This document shows positions 24,537 to 33,585 of a stretch of 64,000 nt of DNA, in pieces. The DNA comes from Psychromicrobium xiongbiense. Lineage in GTDB: Bacteria; Actinomycetota; Actinomycetes; Actinomycetales; Micrococcaceae. The position numbers and the translations under genes are program-made. How positions within the stretch are numbered: the stretch's first letter is position 1; every line of letters starts with the position of its first letter. The notes under the pieces are model-generated. The model searched no databases. It saw only the letters and a list, made by a program, of their open reading frames with translations, and was not told the DNA's origin. The DNA lies in assembly GCF_030271165.1 (NCBI RefSeq), contig NZ_JASSZH010000014.1, forward strand, positions 1 to 64,000, read 5' to 3'.

Positions 24537-25573
24537 GGGCTGCAACGACCCACGACGTTTCCCAGCAGGGAGACCTGACCGCCACCTCCGGGGTCCTCGC
24601 GATCGATGGCGGAGGGTCCAAGACTGACGTCGTCGTGCTCTCCCTGGAGGGCGCGTTACTGGCCCGCGAACGGGGCACGGGCACCAACCCGCAGGTCATC
24701 GGAGTCCGGGAATCGGTGGTAGTGCTTGATGGGCTGGTGGAGCGGGCCCTGACCAGGGCACCGGTGACCCTGCTGGGAAGCAGCGTGTACCTAGCTGGCA
24801 TGGACCTTCCGGCGGAGATCGCCACTTTCCGCCGTGCTGCCGCCGCACAATCCTGGCTCAGCGATGCCTCTGTGGTGGACGTTGACCTGTTTGCACTGCT
24901 GCGGGCCGGGACCAGTGCTCCGGATGCCGTAGCCGTGGTCTGTGGCACCGGCATCAATGCGGTGGGAGTCAGGGCCGACGGCGCCACCTCACGGTTCGCT
25001 TCCCTGGGCAGAGTCTCCGGGGACTGGGGCGGCGGCGGGGACCTCGGCGCCGAAGTCCTCTGGCATGCCGTCCGGGCAGAAGACGGACGGGGTCCGCAGA
25101 CCGCTCTGCGCGAGCTGGTGTTGAGGCATTGCTCGGCGTCGTCGGTCGGTGAGCTGGTGCAGTCCCTGCACTTCGGGCACGTGCCAGCGCGGACGGTGAC
25201 CGGGCTGGCACCGCTGCTCTTTGAGGCAGCGGAGTCGGGCGATCCGATTGCCGCTTCGGTGGTGGACCGGCAGGCTGAGGAGATCGCCACCATGGCAGTG
25301 ACCTCGCTGCGGCGCCTGGACCTACTGGACCGATCGGTACCCGTGGTGCTGGGCGGCAGCGTGCTTGCTGCCTCCCATCCCGGCCTGATCGGCGGCATCG
25401 AACGTGCGCTCGCCGGACGGGCTCCTCTGGCCCATATTGAGCTGGTGACGGCACCTCCCATCCTCGGGGCGGGCCTGCTGGCACTTGAACATGTGGGTGC
25501 CGACGGGCGGGCTGTGGCTCGAGCGGCGAGGGAACTGTCCGCTCCCGGGCTGGCCACCGGAATCGCCCGCTGA
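24524..25573 (+). CDS. BadF/BadG/BcrA/BcrD-type ATPase, sugar (GlcNAc-like) kinase
   Basis: A 349-residue protein of the acetate-kinase/hsp70-like fold. The phosphate loops LAIDGGGSKTDVVVL (from residue 24) and VVCGTGINAVG are clear, with VSGDWGGGGDLG and VVLGGSV downstream. This family includes N-acetylglucosamine and glucosamine kinases. The start overlaps the GH4 gene by 13 bp; a GTG at 24533 forming a GTGA overlap is an alternative. I infer that it phosphorylates the sugar imported by the preceding ABC system so that GH4 can act on it. Confidence 0.82.
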   Translation: MGTVRAATTHDVSQQGDLTATSGVLAIDGGGSKTDVVVLSLEGALLARERGTGTNPQVIGVRESVVVLDGLVERALTRAPVTLLGSSVYLAGMDLPAEIATFRRAAAAQSWLSDASVVDVDLFALLRAGTSAPDAVAVVCGTGINAVGVRADGATSRFASLGRVSGDWGGGGDLGAEVLWHAVRAEDGRGPQTALRELVLRHCSASSVGELVQSLHFGHVPARTVTGLAPLLFEAAESGDPIAASVVDRQAEEIATMAVTSLRRLDLLDRSVPVVLGGSVLAASHPGLIGGIERALAGRAPLAHIELVTAPPILGAGLLALEHVGADGRAVARAARELSAPGLATGIAR

Positions 25574-25587
25574 GCCGGACCCAACCG

Positions 25588-25651
25588 GCGTCGAGTGTCG
25601 AGATAGTGCTGGAAACCCGCGGTTTTCCAGCACTATCTCGACACTCGACGC
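25588..25651. terminator. Perfect 28-bp hairpin between convergent genes
   Basis: Arms 25588-25615 and 25624-25651 are exactly complementary over 28 bp with an 8-base loop. The arms begin GCGTCGAGTGTCGAGATAG. The element sits between the kinase gene and the convergent manD gene and would act from both sides. There is no T-run. The outer end resembles the hairpin at 4634-4703 (RTCGAGTGYCG in both). Confidence 0.7.
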
Positions 25652-25670
25652 GGCTTGAGGGGTTGCGGGT

Positions 25671-26903
25671 TTACCAGTCGTGCACGGTCCCGTCGGCAAG
25701 CCGGTTGTAGGGCAGGTACGCCTGCTGGTACGGGTAGGCGGCCGCAGCCTCCTCGTTCAGCGTCACACCCAGGCCGGGAGCCTCCGGATCCAGACGGATC
25801 AGGCCCCCGGTGAAGCTCAGCGTCTGCTCGAAGACCGTGTTGGTGGCCTCGGAATGCAGCATGAACTCCTGAATGCCATAGTTGTGGATCGCGAGCCCCA
25901 CATGACACTGCGCAGCAAAGCCGACCGGGGAGATATCGGTGGGCCCGTGGAAACCGGACTTGATCTGGTACTGCGCCGCGTAATCCATGACCTTCTTCAG
26001 CGGTGAAATACCGCCAAAGTGCGTGGACGCAGCCCGGACGTAGTCAATGAGCTGCTCCTTGATGAGCGCCTGGAAGTCCCACACCGTGTTGAAGATTTCC
26101 CCGATGGCCAGCGGGGTGGTGGTGTGCTGACGGACCAGCCGCAGCGCCTCCTGGTTCTCTGCCGGGGTGCAGTCTTCCAGCCAGAACAGATCGTAGGGCT
26201 CCAGCGACTTGCCCAGCCTGGCGGCCTGGATAGGGGTCATCCGGTGGTGGCCGTCGTGGAGCAGCGGAAGGTCCGGGCCGAACTCGTTGCGGACAGCTTC
26301 GAAAACGGTGGGCAGGTGTTTCAGGTACGCACGGGTGTCCCAGTCCTCCTCCGCCGGAAACGCTCCACGGCCAGCCGGCTCATAGTCGTAGCGCTCCCCC
26401 GAGGACTGCTCCTGGGCGGCGATGCCGTAAATCGCCTTGAGCCCCGGAATCGCACTCTGGATGCGCACCGAGGTGTGCCCTTCCTCCAGGTTCTCCCGCA
26501 CCGAATCGAACAGCTCCGGCAGGTCCCGGCCCGAGGCATGGCCGTAAGTGCGCAGACCCATCCGGGAAGCTCCACCGAGCAGTTGGTACACCGGCATTCC
26601 GGCGGCCTTGCCCTTGATGTCCCACAGGGCCATATCCACGGCGGCGATGGCGGCCATGGTGACCGGGCCGCGACGCCAGTAGGCGCTGCGGTAGAGGAAC
26701 TGCCAGGTGTCCTCGATCCGCTGCGGGTCGCGGCCGATCAGCAGCTGGCAGACATGCTCGCTCAGATAACTCGCAACGGCGAGTTCCCGACCGTTGAGGG
26801 TCGCATCGCCGATGCCGGTCAGACCCTCATCGGTGGTGATTTTGAGTGTCACGAAATTGCGTGACGGACTGGTGACAATAACGTCGGCAGCGACGATTTT
26901 CAT
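25671..26903 (-). CDS. manD: D-mannonate dehydratase, enolase superfamily (ManD type)
   Basis: A 410-residue Mg-dependent dehydratase that turns D-mannonate into 2-keto-3-deoxygluconate. ManD signatures are present: SPSRNFVTLKITTDEG, YWRRGPVTMAAIAAVDMALWD split by normal spacing, DGHHR, FWLEDCTP, IGEIFN and GFHGPTDISPVG. Some members of this branch act weakly on gluconate, but the neighbours uxaC and uxuB support mannonate. It is the last gene of the nine-gene uronate operon and overlaps uxuB by 4 bp. Confidence 0.88.
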   Translation of the reverse strand: MKIVAADVIVTSPSRNFVTLKITTDEGLTGIGDATLNGRELAVASYLSEHVCQLLIGRDPQRIEDTWQFLYRSAYWRRGPVTMAAIAAVDMALWDIKGKAAGMPVYQLLGGASRMGLRTYGHASGRDLPELFDSVRENLEEGHTSVRIQSAIPGLKAIYGIAAQEQSSGERYDYEPAGRGAFPAEEDWDTRAYLKHLPTVFEAVRNEFGPDLPLLHDGHHRMTPIQAARLGKSLEPYDLFWLEDCTPAENQEALRLVRQHTTTPLAIGEIFNTVWDFQALIKEQLIDYVRAASTHFGGISPLKKVMDYAAQYQIKSGFHGPTDISPVGFAAQCHVGLAIHNYGIQEFMLHSEATNTVFEQTLSFTGGLIRLDPEAPGLGVTLNEEAAAAYPYQQAYLPYNRLADGTVHDW

Positions 26904-28216
26904 GATGGGTCCTTTACAGATTCGATATGAGCAGTCGAGGTTGACGAGTCAACCGATGGCGAGTCAGTCAGAGCATCCGCAAGCTCGCCATCGAGCACCC
27001 GGAGCAGTTCCTGACGGGGATCCGCGCTCTGCAGCGCCGCATCCAGGGCGGCATCCTCCGCATCGGGACTACGCAGTCCCGCGAGCAGAGCCTCCACCCA
27101 GGCCTCCACGAGGCGCAGTGCGCCCCGCCCAGAGCGGCCGGCGGCGCGCTCGGCCCGCCACAACGGCAAGGCCCGCACCCGTAGCTTGGCCACCGAGTCC
27201 TGAGCGATCTGAGCCAGCAGATGTTCAATGCGGGCATTGCCGAAGCGAGCCAGCAGGTCCTCTCCGTAGCTTTCCGCCTCCACGTCCTCCGGCAGGTGGG
27301 CGGCAGCCTCGACCCAGAAATCCCGCACCGCGGCAAGAAGTTCCGGGTCCGCTACCGCTTGCGCCACGGTGCTGTGACCGCGAAGCCGTCCGGCGTTGGC
27401 CAACAGGGTGTGCGCCCCATTGAGCATCCAGAGTTTGCGCTGTTCCCAGGGAGCCAGCTCGGTAACAAAGCGCGCACCGACGCTCTCCCACTGGGGTCTT
27501 CCGGCCGGGAAATCGCCCTCCAGAATCCAACTGCGGTAAGGCTCACAGACCACCGGGGCGGCATCGAACCATCCAGTGGCCGCCTCCACATCAGCCAGCT
27601 CGGCGGCCGTCGTCCGCGGCGTGATGCGGTCCACCGAGGTGGAGACAAAGCTGACCGAGCGCTCCAGCCAGTCCGCAAACCCGGCTTCCACACCCGTAGT
27701 GACGGCCTTGCGGGCCAGCTGGCCATTGCCGCTGAGATTGTCACAGGGCATCACGGCCAGCGGGCCGGCGCCCGCAGCAAACCTGGCTTCCAGGCCGCGG
27801 CGTAGCGCCCGCAAGGCCGGGGCATCCGGCGCGTACCCGGCTTCGGTCACGGTCAGGCTCACGATGGCGGTCTCCGGCGCAGCGATCAGCTCCACCAGGC
27901 GCTCCAGGCCTGCCGCACTGGACCCGTCACCCACCTCGACGAGCGGCCAGATCACCTCAAAGCTATCCGTCTCCGGCCCGCGCTCGATGAGGGTGAACAG
28001 ACCCTCCTGCGGTTCCAGCACCTCCGCCGCAGCGGGGCTGCGCATGGTGAACGCCGCCACCCCCCAGGCTTCGGCATCGGACGCGTGCTGGGTATACCAG
28101 AGCTGGTGGGCCCGGTGAAAGGCACCGAGGCCCAGATGCACCATCCGCACCGGCGGCTCCGGCAGCTGGATCGCGGGCCGGTTCAATCGGGTGGATGACT
28201 CCTCCGTGGCGCTCAC
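26900..28216 (-). CDS. uxuB: Fructuronate reductase / mannitol dehydrogenase family protein
   Basis: A 438-residue member of the polyol-specific long-chain dehydrogenases. The N terminus has VHLGLGAFHRAHQ, the NAD-binding variant of this family, then MPCDNLSGNG and the active-site region KLWMLNGAHTLLANAG with catalytic Lys and conserved Asn and His. Position between uxaC and manD indicates reduction of D-fructuronate to D-mannonate. Both ends overlap neighbours by 4 bp. The C-terminal 25 residues are Ser/Thr-rich and probably unstructured. Confidence 0.87.
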   Translation of the reverse strand: MSATEESSTRLNRPAIQLPEPPVRMVHLGLGAFHRAHQLWYTQHASDAEAWGVAAFTMRSPAAAEVLEPQEGLFTLIERGPETDSFEVIWPLVEVGDGSSAAGLERLVELIAAPETAIVSLTVTEAGYAPDAPALRALRRGLEARFAAGAGPLAVMPCDNLSGNGQLARKAVTTGVEAGFADWLERSVSFVSTSVDRITPRTTAAELADVEAATGWFDAAPVVCEPYRSWILEGDFPAGRPQWESVGARFVTELAPWEQRKLWMLNGAHTLLANAGRLRGHSTVAQAVADPELLAAVRDFWVEAAAHLPEDVEAESYGEDLLARFGNARIEHLLAQIAQDSVAKLRVRALPLWRAERAAGRSGRGALRLVEAWVEALLAGLRSPDAEDAALDAALQSADPRQELLRVLDGELADALTDSPSVDSSTSTAHIESVKDPS

Positions 28217-29679
28217 AGTTTGAAGACCCGTCGGGGAGCACCATCCACCAGATCCACGATGATCTGTGCGGCACGCTCCGCCGTGACCCGGCGTTCCGTC
28301 ACCAGGCGAGCCAGAAAAGCCGCTTCCACGCGTCGGGAGGCGTCATGACGGGCCGGGATGGAGCAGAAGGCGCGGGTGTCATCGACAAAGCCGGAGCTCC
28401 GCGAGAACCCGGCGGTCTCGGTGACCGCCGCCCGGAAGCGCAGCATGGCATCCGGGGCATCCAGGAACCACCAGGGAGCGCCGATGAACACGGAGGGGTA
28501 GAACCCGGCCAGCGGTGCCAGTTCCCGGGAGAACACCGTCTCATCGAGCGTGAACAGCGCCAGATGGAAGGGGTTGTCGGTCCCGGCCCCGGCATCGCCA
28601 AAGTCGTTGAGCAGCTGCCGCAAGCCCTCGGTGTAGCCGATGGCGAAGGGGATGTCGTGCCCCGTATCCGCGCCATACTGCGCGAAGGACGGCCCGTGAT
28701 GGTTGCGGAAGGAGCCCGGATGCAGGGTCATGGTCAGCCCGTCTTCCACGCACATCCTGGCCATCTGGTAGATCATGTGCCCTTCGAAGGCATCCCGGTC
28801 CGCCGCAGAGAGACCGCCACGGATGGCCGCCTCGAACAGCGATTCCGCTTCCTTCTCGCCCAGCTTCAGGGTCAGCGGGGTGCGGACGCCGTGATCGGCG
28901 GAGACGGCGCCGTGCTCAATGAAGTACCGACGCCGGTTTTCCAGGGCACGCAGGTATCCGCGGTACCCCACGGAGCCCTCGCCGGCCTCTGCCACGAGCC
29001 GCTCCACCCGGTCCGCAAACCCTGCGGCATGGGCGTTGATATAGGCATCGGGGCGGAAGGTCGGCAGCACTCGCCCGGCAAAGGAGGGGTCGGCGGCCAG
29101 TTCGGCATGTGCCTGGAGGGTATCCAGCGGATCATCCGTGGTGGCGAGCACCTCGATGTTGAAGGATTCCAGCAAGGCGCGCGGCCGGAACGATTCCTGA
29201 GCCAGAATGCCGGTCAGCTGGTCGTAGAGCGCGTCCGCGTTCTGCTCGGAGATCGCGGAGTCGTCCAGGCCGAAGACGCTGACGAATTCGGAGCGCAGCC
29301 AGTACCCGGAGGCCGTTCCGTCAAACAGCGGCCAGGCTGCACAGAAGCGGCGCCATACCTCCCGGGAATCAGCCCCGGAGGCGGTCCCGACGCCCAGATC
29401 AGCCAGCGAGACCCCGGAGGAGTGGATCAGCCGGGTCACATAGTGATCCGGGCTGATCAACAACTCTGCGGGGTCACCGAACGGTTGGTTCTCCAGCAGC
29501 ATGGAGGCGGCAACGTGGCCGTGCGGGGACAGGATGGGCAGCTGCTCCACCAGCGCGTGCAGCTCCCGGGCCACCGCCCGGACCGCAGGATCCGCCGGGA
29601 AAAGGCGGTCCGGGTCCAGGGCGATGGAGTCCAGGGCGATGGAGCCGGAGGCCACGGGAGCATCAGATGACGTGCTCAC
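28213..29679 (-). CDS. uxaC: Glucuronate isomerase
   Basis: A 488-residue amidohydrolase-fold isomerase that converts D-glucuronate to D-fructuronate. The metal-binding His-x-His is in PILSPHGHV; later marks are LTLHPGSFRNH, IPFAIGYTEGL and FVDDTRAFCSIPARHD, which end the barrel as in UxaC. Length is slightly above the 470 of E. coli. It is coupled by 4-bp overlaps to uxuB downstream and to an isomerase-like gene upstream. Confidence 0.93.
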   Translation of the reverse strand: MSTSSDAPVASGSIALDSIALDPDRLFPADPAVRAVARELHALVEQLPILSPHGHVAASMLLENQPFGDPAELLISPDHYVTRLIHSSGVSLADLGVGTASGADSREVWRRFCAAWPLFDGTASGYWLRSEFVSVFGLDDSAISEQNADALYDQLTGILAQESFRPRALLESFNIEVLATTDDPLDTLQAHAELAADPSFAGRVLPTFRPDAYINAHAAGFADRVERLVAEAGEGSVGYRGYLRALENRRRYFIEHGAVSADHGVRTPLTLKLGEKEAESLFEAAIRGGLSAADRDAFEGHMIYQMARMCVEDGLTMTLHPGSFRNHHGPSFAQYGADTGHDIPFAIGYTEGLRQLLNDFGDAGAGTDNPFHLALFTLDETVFSRELAPLAGFYPSVFIGAPWWFLDAPDAMLRFRAAVTETAGFSRSSGFVDDTRAFCSIPARHDASRRVEAAFLARLVTERRVTAERAAQIIVDLVDGAPRRVFKL

Positions 29680-30596
29680 TGGGCTGCCTCCCAGGCCCGC
29701 CGCATGTATTCCAGGTTGAACGCCGTGCGCTCGGCCAACGGCAGCACGGTGGAGAAGTCCTCCAGGGTGACCCAGCCGTCATAGCCAAACTCACGCAGGG
29801 TGCGCAGGTACTCCACCACGGAGTGGATGCCCTCATTGATCGGTGCCCACTCATGGTGCCAGGCTGCGGTGGCGAAGGGGTCGCTCTCCCCCAAAGCCTC
29901 CGCCGAAGCCGACGGGGCGTCATCGCGCACCCACACACCATTTTTCACATGCACATGGGCCAGATAGGGCCCGAGCAGCTGGAAGGCTGCCAGGTGATCC
30001 TCATAGCCTTCAATCTGCAGGTTGCCCAGGTCATGGATCACGCCTACCTGCTCCGGGTCCAGTCCGTCCAGCAGGCGCATCGCGGAGGAGGCCGATGCCG
30101 TCAGCGTGTTGTGGTGCAACTCCACCAGAGCCTTCACGCCGTGCTCCTTGGCCCGGCCGGCCACCCACTGGAAGTCCTTGCGCGCCTGCTCAAACAGCTC
30201 CGGCTGCGCGATGCCGCTGGCCGGACGCCCGTTCCAGGACACCGTTCCCAGTGCGGGAACCACCACGCGGACCTGCGAGGCACCCCAGGCAGCGGTGGCG
30301 GCCAGCATGCGCTCAACATCCTCGTGCTGGGTGCATGGGACGTAGCCGCCGATGCCGGAAACCTCCAGCCCGGCCGCCTCGCCCAGGGCGCGCAGCCGTG
30401 GCACTTCGGCCTCAAGCCCGGCCAGCGGGATGCTGGCCAGATTCCCGGCCCAGAAACCGGGGCCTTCGCCCTCGGGAGCGGGCGACTGGTCGGTGACCCG
30501 CCATTCGATGCCGTCCCAGCCCTGGCGGGCCAGTTCGGTGACCGCCTGCTCAGGGGTCCAGTCGGGGGTGGATGCGGTGAAGACGGAGAACTTCAT
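29676..30596 (-). CDS. Sugar phosphate isomerase/epimerase-like TIM barrel
   Basis: A 306-residue AP-endonuclease-2-like barrel. Metal ligands appear in VELHHNT, VIHDLGN, HVHVKN and TLEDFS. A pocket segment GIGGYVPCTQHED includes one Cys. It lies in the uronate operon between a Gfo/Idh/MocA oxidoreductase and uxaC, with 4-bp overlaps on both sides. It may help release glucuronate from a glycoside by acting on a 3-keto intermediate, or epimerise a uronate. No direct evidence decides. Confidence 0.82.
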   Translation of the reverse strand: MKFSVFTASTPDWTPEQAVTELARQGWDGIEWRVTDQSPAPEGEGPGFWAGNLASIPLAGLEAEVPRLRALGEAAGLEVSGIGGYVPCTQHEDVERMLAATAAWGASQVRVVVPALGTVSWNGRPASGIAQPELFEQARKDFQWVAGRAKEHGVKALVELHHNTLTASASSAMRLLDGLDPEQVGVIHDLGNLQIEGYEDHLAAFQLLGPYLAHVHVKNGVWVRDDAPSASAEALGESDPFATAAWHHEWAPINEGIHSVVEYLRTLREFGYDGWVTLEDFSTVLPLAERTAFNLEYMRRAWEAAQ

Positions 30597-31831
30597 GCGC
30601 TGACCTCCTGATCTGAGGCGGCCTCATCCGAAGAAACGGCGTCAGGAACGGAGGCTCCCGGAACCGAGACCACCACATCGTCGTATTTTCCGGCCAACAC
30701 ATCGTCAAAGAGCACGCTGCGACCCAGGGTTGCGGAGATGTAGACGGCGCGAACACAGGCCAGGGCGTTGACGGCGTCGCTGACCCGGACGCCGGGCACG
30801 GCACCGGTCTGCAGGGCAGTGATCACGTTCCGGTACTGACGGGCGTGACCCACGGGGTATACCGTCGGATCGGCGACCTCCGGTGCCTCCTCGGCATAGC
30901 CGGCCAGCGCCTCCTCCGCCTGGTTTCCGCCACCCTGAAGCCCCATCCGGGCGTCCTCGGACTGCTCCGCGGAGGCGTGGAAGTAGACCAGGCGGTCGTT
31001 GTCGATCCGGGCGGAGCCGAGCGAACCCATCAGCTGCACCGAGGCGCTCAGGCCCGGGTACGCCGCCGTCGTAGCATGCAGAACGGCCAGGGCACCTGAT
31101 TCAAAGCTGATCACTGCGGCTGCGGTGTCTTCCACCTCAATGTCGCGGTGGGCCAGCAGTCCGGCATGGGCCGTGATGGACACCGGTTTGCCGAGGAACC
31201 AGAGCAGCAGATCCACGGTGTGCACGCCCTGGTTCATCAGGGCCCCGCCGCCATCCATGGCCCAGGTGCCACGCCAGTCACCGGAATCGTAGTAAGACTG
31301 GGAGCGCCACCAGGCGATCGAGGCGATCGCGGAGGTCAGGGTTCCGAAACTGCCGGCGGCCACGGCGTCTGCCACGGCCTGGCTGGCCGGATCGAAACGG
31401 TGCTGGCTGATCACGGTGGCCAGCTGCCCCTTGGCTTCGGCCGCCAGGGCAGCCGCTTCGATCTGCTGCGCCTGGCGGAGGTCCACGTCGAGCGGCTTTT
31501 CGATCACCACATGCTTACCGGCCGCCAGCACCTCGAGGGCGCCGGAGATGTGCAGGCCACTGGGCGTAGCCAGCACAAAGAGATCGGCGACACGCTCGCC
31601 TGACGGCTCGCTGGCGGCTAGCGCCTCCGCGATGGAGGAATAGTGCGCCAGCTCACCGGCCCGCCCGCCAATCCACTCGGTGAGGGCCTCGCGGGCCGGA
31701 ACGATCGGATCGACCAGTGCGGTCAACTCCAGCTCGGGCTGTTCCAGCACCACGGCGGCGTGGGTGCGACCGATCGCACCACAGCCGACAATGGCGACGC
31801 GGATCTTCTGCCGAGTCTGTTCGGTACTCAT
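30593..31831 (-). CDS. Gfo/Idh/MocA oxidoreductase of the uronate operon
   Basis: A 412-residue dehydrogenase with VGCGAIGRTH (Rossmann loop), IEKPLDVD (catalytic Lys) and the segment YYDSGDWRGTWAMDGGG followed by LMNQGVHTVDLLLWF, which holds the active-site Asp/His. The same segment occurs almost unchanged in the N-terminal half of the fusion protein at 43698-45707, so the two are paralogues. Flanked on both sides by isomerase-like genes with 4-bp overlaps. Likely C3 oxidation of a glucuronide; inferred. Confidence 0.86.
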   Translation of the reverse strand: MSTEQTRQKIRVAIVGCGAIGRTHAAVVLEQPELELTALVDPIVPAREALTEWIGGRAGELAHYSSIAEALAASEPSGERVADLFVLATPSGLHISGALEVLAAGKHVVIEKPLDVDLRQAQQIEAAALAAEAKGQLATVISQHRFDPASQAVADAVAAGSFGTLTSAIASIAWWRSQSYYDSGDWRGTWAMDGGGALMNQGVHTVDLLLWFLGKPVSITAHAGLLAHRDIEVEDTAAAVISFESGALAVLHATTAAYPGLSASVQLMGSLGSARIDNDRLVYFHASAEQSEDARMGLQGGGNQAEEALAGYAEEAPEVADPTVYPVGHARQYRNVITALQTGAVPGVRVSDAVNALACVRAVYISATLGRSVLFDDVLAGKYDDVVVSVPGASVPDAVSSDEAASDQEVSA

Positions 31832-32652
31832 GCGGTGGCCAGCCCTTCGTCGGCGAGAACGCGGGCGAAGGCCCGTGCGGCGACGCCGAACGCTGCCGGG
31901 CCGGAGAAGCCTCCGGTGGCGAAAGCATCGGCGAGGTGTGGTTCCAGCGAGGCGAATCCCTCGTAGCCGGAATCCCGGAGCGCGCGGACGGTGTCGGCCA
32001 GCTGGCCGTCTCCCTCGCCCGCCGGAGTCACCTGGGCGTCGGCCAGGCGGGCGTCCTTGACCTGCACGTAGTCCAGGTAGGGGCGCAGCATCTCGTAGGC
32101 CTCGGTGAACGGCCGGACGCCGACCTGCACAAAGTTCGCGGCATCCCAGGCCACGCGCAGCGCCGGTGAATCGACGCTCTGGATGATGTCCAGCACGCGG
32201 GACGGAATGTCGCCGAAGATGTCCTTCTCGTTCTCGTGCAGCAGCACCACTCCGGCCTCTTCGGCGCGGGCGGCGAGTGCGCGCATCCGTTCGATCACGG
32301 CGTCACGCACCGCGGCGGCATCGCCCTCGTAGTAGAAGGAAAAGATCCGGATGTACTGAGTTCCCAGCACCTTGGCGGCGTTGATCGCCGCATCCAGGCG
32401 GTTGAGCTCATGTTCCACGGGCAGATCCACTGAGACCTTGCCGATCGGTGAGGCGATGGCTGAAACACTCATGCCGCGCACATCCAGCACCGCTTTGAGG
32501 TCCGCGAGTTGCTCCGCGGAGAGCGAGACGATATTCACCCCCCAGGCGCTGCGTACCTCGATGTAGCGTGCTCCCAGTGCCTGGAGTACGGCCACCTGGA
32601 CATGCGGATCCTGGTCTATTTCGTCCCCGAATCCTGAAAGTACCCAGCTCAC
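31828..32652 (-). CDS. Sugar phosphate isomerase/epimerase-like TIM barrel
   Basis: A 274-residue barrel protein with ligand-bearing strands LLHENEKD, VAWDAANF, VQVKDAR and ASLEPHL. The N terminus MSWVLSGFGDEID has the usual substrate-binding Gly-Phe-Gly-Asp-Glu. The GTG start directly abuts the TAA stop of the permease gene. It is the first catabolic gene after the transporter genes of the uronate operon and differs clearly from the 306-residue isomerase-like protein two genes on. Confidence 0.84.
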   Translation of the reverse strand: MSWVLSGFGDEIDQDPHVQVAVLQALGARYIEVRSAWGVNIVSLSAEQLADLKAVLDVRGMSVSAIASPIGKVSVDLPVEHELNRLDAAINAAKVLGTQYIRIFSFYYEGDAAAVRDAVIERMRALAARAEEAGVVLLHENEKDIFGDIPSRVLDIIQSVDSPALRVAWDAANFVQVGVRPFTEAYEMLRPYLDYVQVKDARLADAQVTPAGEGDGQLADTVRALRDSGYEGFASLEPHLADAFATGGFSGPAAFGVAARAFARVLADEGLATA

Positions 32653-33585
32653 TTACTTCACTCCTCCGGCGGTCAGACCGCCCACTAGATAGCGTTGGAA
32701 TATCAGATAAAGAATCACGACGGGCGCCGCACAGACCAGGGCGGAGGCCATCATCTGGCCGTAGTACGGGATGGCACCACCCTCGGTGGACGCTCCGAAG
32801 AGTTGCAGTGCAACGGCTGCCGTCTGGCTGTCCGGGCGCGTCATCACCGAGGCGAAGAGCACATCGTTCCAGCCCAGCAGGAAGGCGAAAATCCCCGAGA
32901 CCACGATGCCGGGCCAGGACAACGGGACGATGATCTTGAACAGCACGCCCAGGTTGCTGGCCCCGTCGATCCGCGCCGCTTCTTCCAGCTCACGCGGCAG
33001 GCCGCGCAGGTAGGTCACCATGACCCAGGTGGAGAACGGCAGGGCGAAGGTCAGATAGGTCAGGAACAATCCCCACTGGGTACCGATCACCGTGATGCCC
33101 AGATAGGTTTTGGCCGAGGAAAAGACCACGAACACCGGCAGCAGCATGAGCGTGCCCGGAACCGACTGCAGGCCCAGCAGGCCACGCAGAATGGTGATCC
33201 GGCCGACGAAGGTGTACCGGACCAGCACATAGGCGGTGCCCACGGACATGGCCGCGGACACCACCGCGGTGCAACCGGCCACCAGAACACTGTTGATCAG
33301 GCCATTGGCCAGGCCGACGTTGACCCAGATCTTGCTGTAGTTCTCCAGAGTCCAGGACTCAGGCCAGAAATCGCCCCTGGCAATCGAGGAATCGTTGTTC
33401 AGCGAGGCCAGGAAGATGTAGAGCAGCGGAAGCAGCACAGCGGCACAGAGCACCGCGATGATGACGATCAGCAGGGGGCGTGGCAGAAGCCGCAGGACCT
33501 CCTGCTGACGGACGTTCTTCCGACTGGGTACCTCCGAGGCGGTGTCCCGCACCGCAGAACGGTGGCTGACTGAGGTGGCGCTCAT
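32653..33585 (-). CDS. ABC sugar permease, MalG type (uronate operon)
   Basis: A 310-residue permease. A 38-residue polar N terminus precedes six helices; the EAA loop is ELEEAARIDGASNLGVLFKIIVP, and it ends LVGGLTAGGVK. It pairs with the MalF-type permease whose gene it overlaps by 4 bp. It probably also serves the orphan binding protein at 42290-43654, which is a close paralogue of the binding protein in this operon. Confidence 0.9.
   Translation of the reverse strand: MSATSVSHRSAVRDTASEVPSRKNVRQQEVLRLLPRPLLIVIIAVLCAAVLLPLLYIFLASLNNDSSIARGDFWPESWTLENYSKIWVNVGLANGLINSVLVAGCTAVVSAAMSVGTAYVLVRYTFVGRITILRGLLGLQSVPGTLMLLPVFVVFSSAKTYLGITVIGTQWGLFLTYLTFALPFSTWVMVTYLRGLPRELEEAARIDGASNLGVLFKIIVPLSWPGIVVSGIFAFLLGWNDVLFASVMTRPDSQTAAVALQLFGASTEGGAIPYYGQMMASALVCAAPVVILYLIFQRYLVGGLTAGGVK

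Noticed and set aside
24217-25584. 455-codon minus-strand open frame opposite the BadF-type kinase
   Set aside because: Ser/Thr/Pro/Arg-rich shadow with no fold; the plus-strand kinase has clear phosphate loops.
28195-29670. 491-codon plus-strand open frame opposite uxaC
   Set aside because: uxaC on the minus strand has all family motifs; the plus frame has no recognisable domain or start signal.
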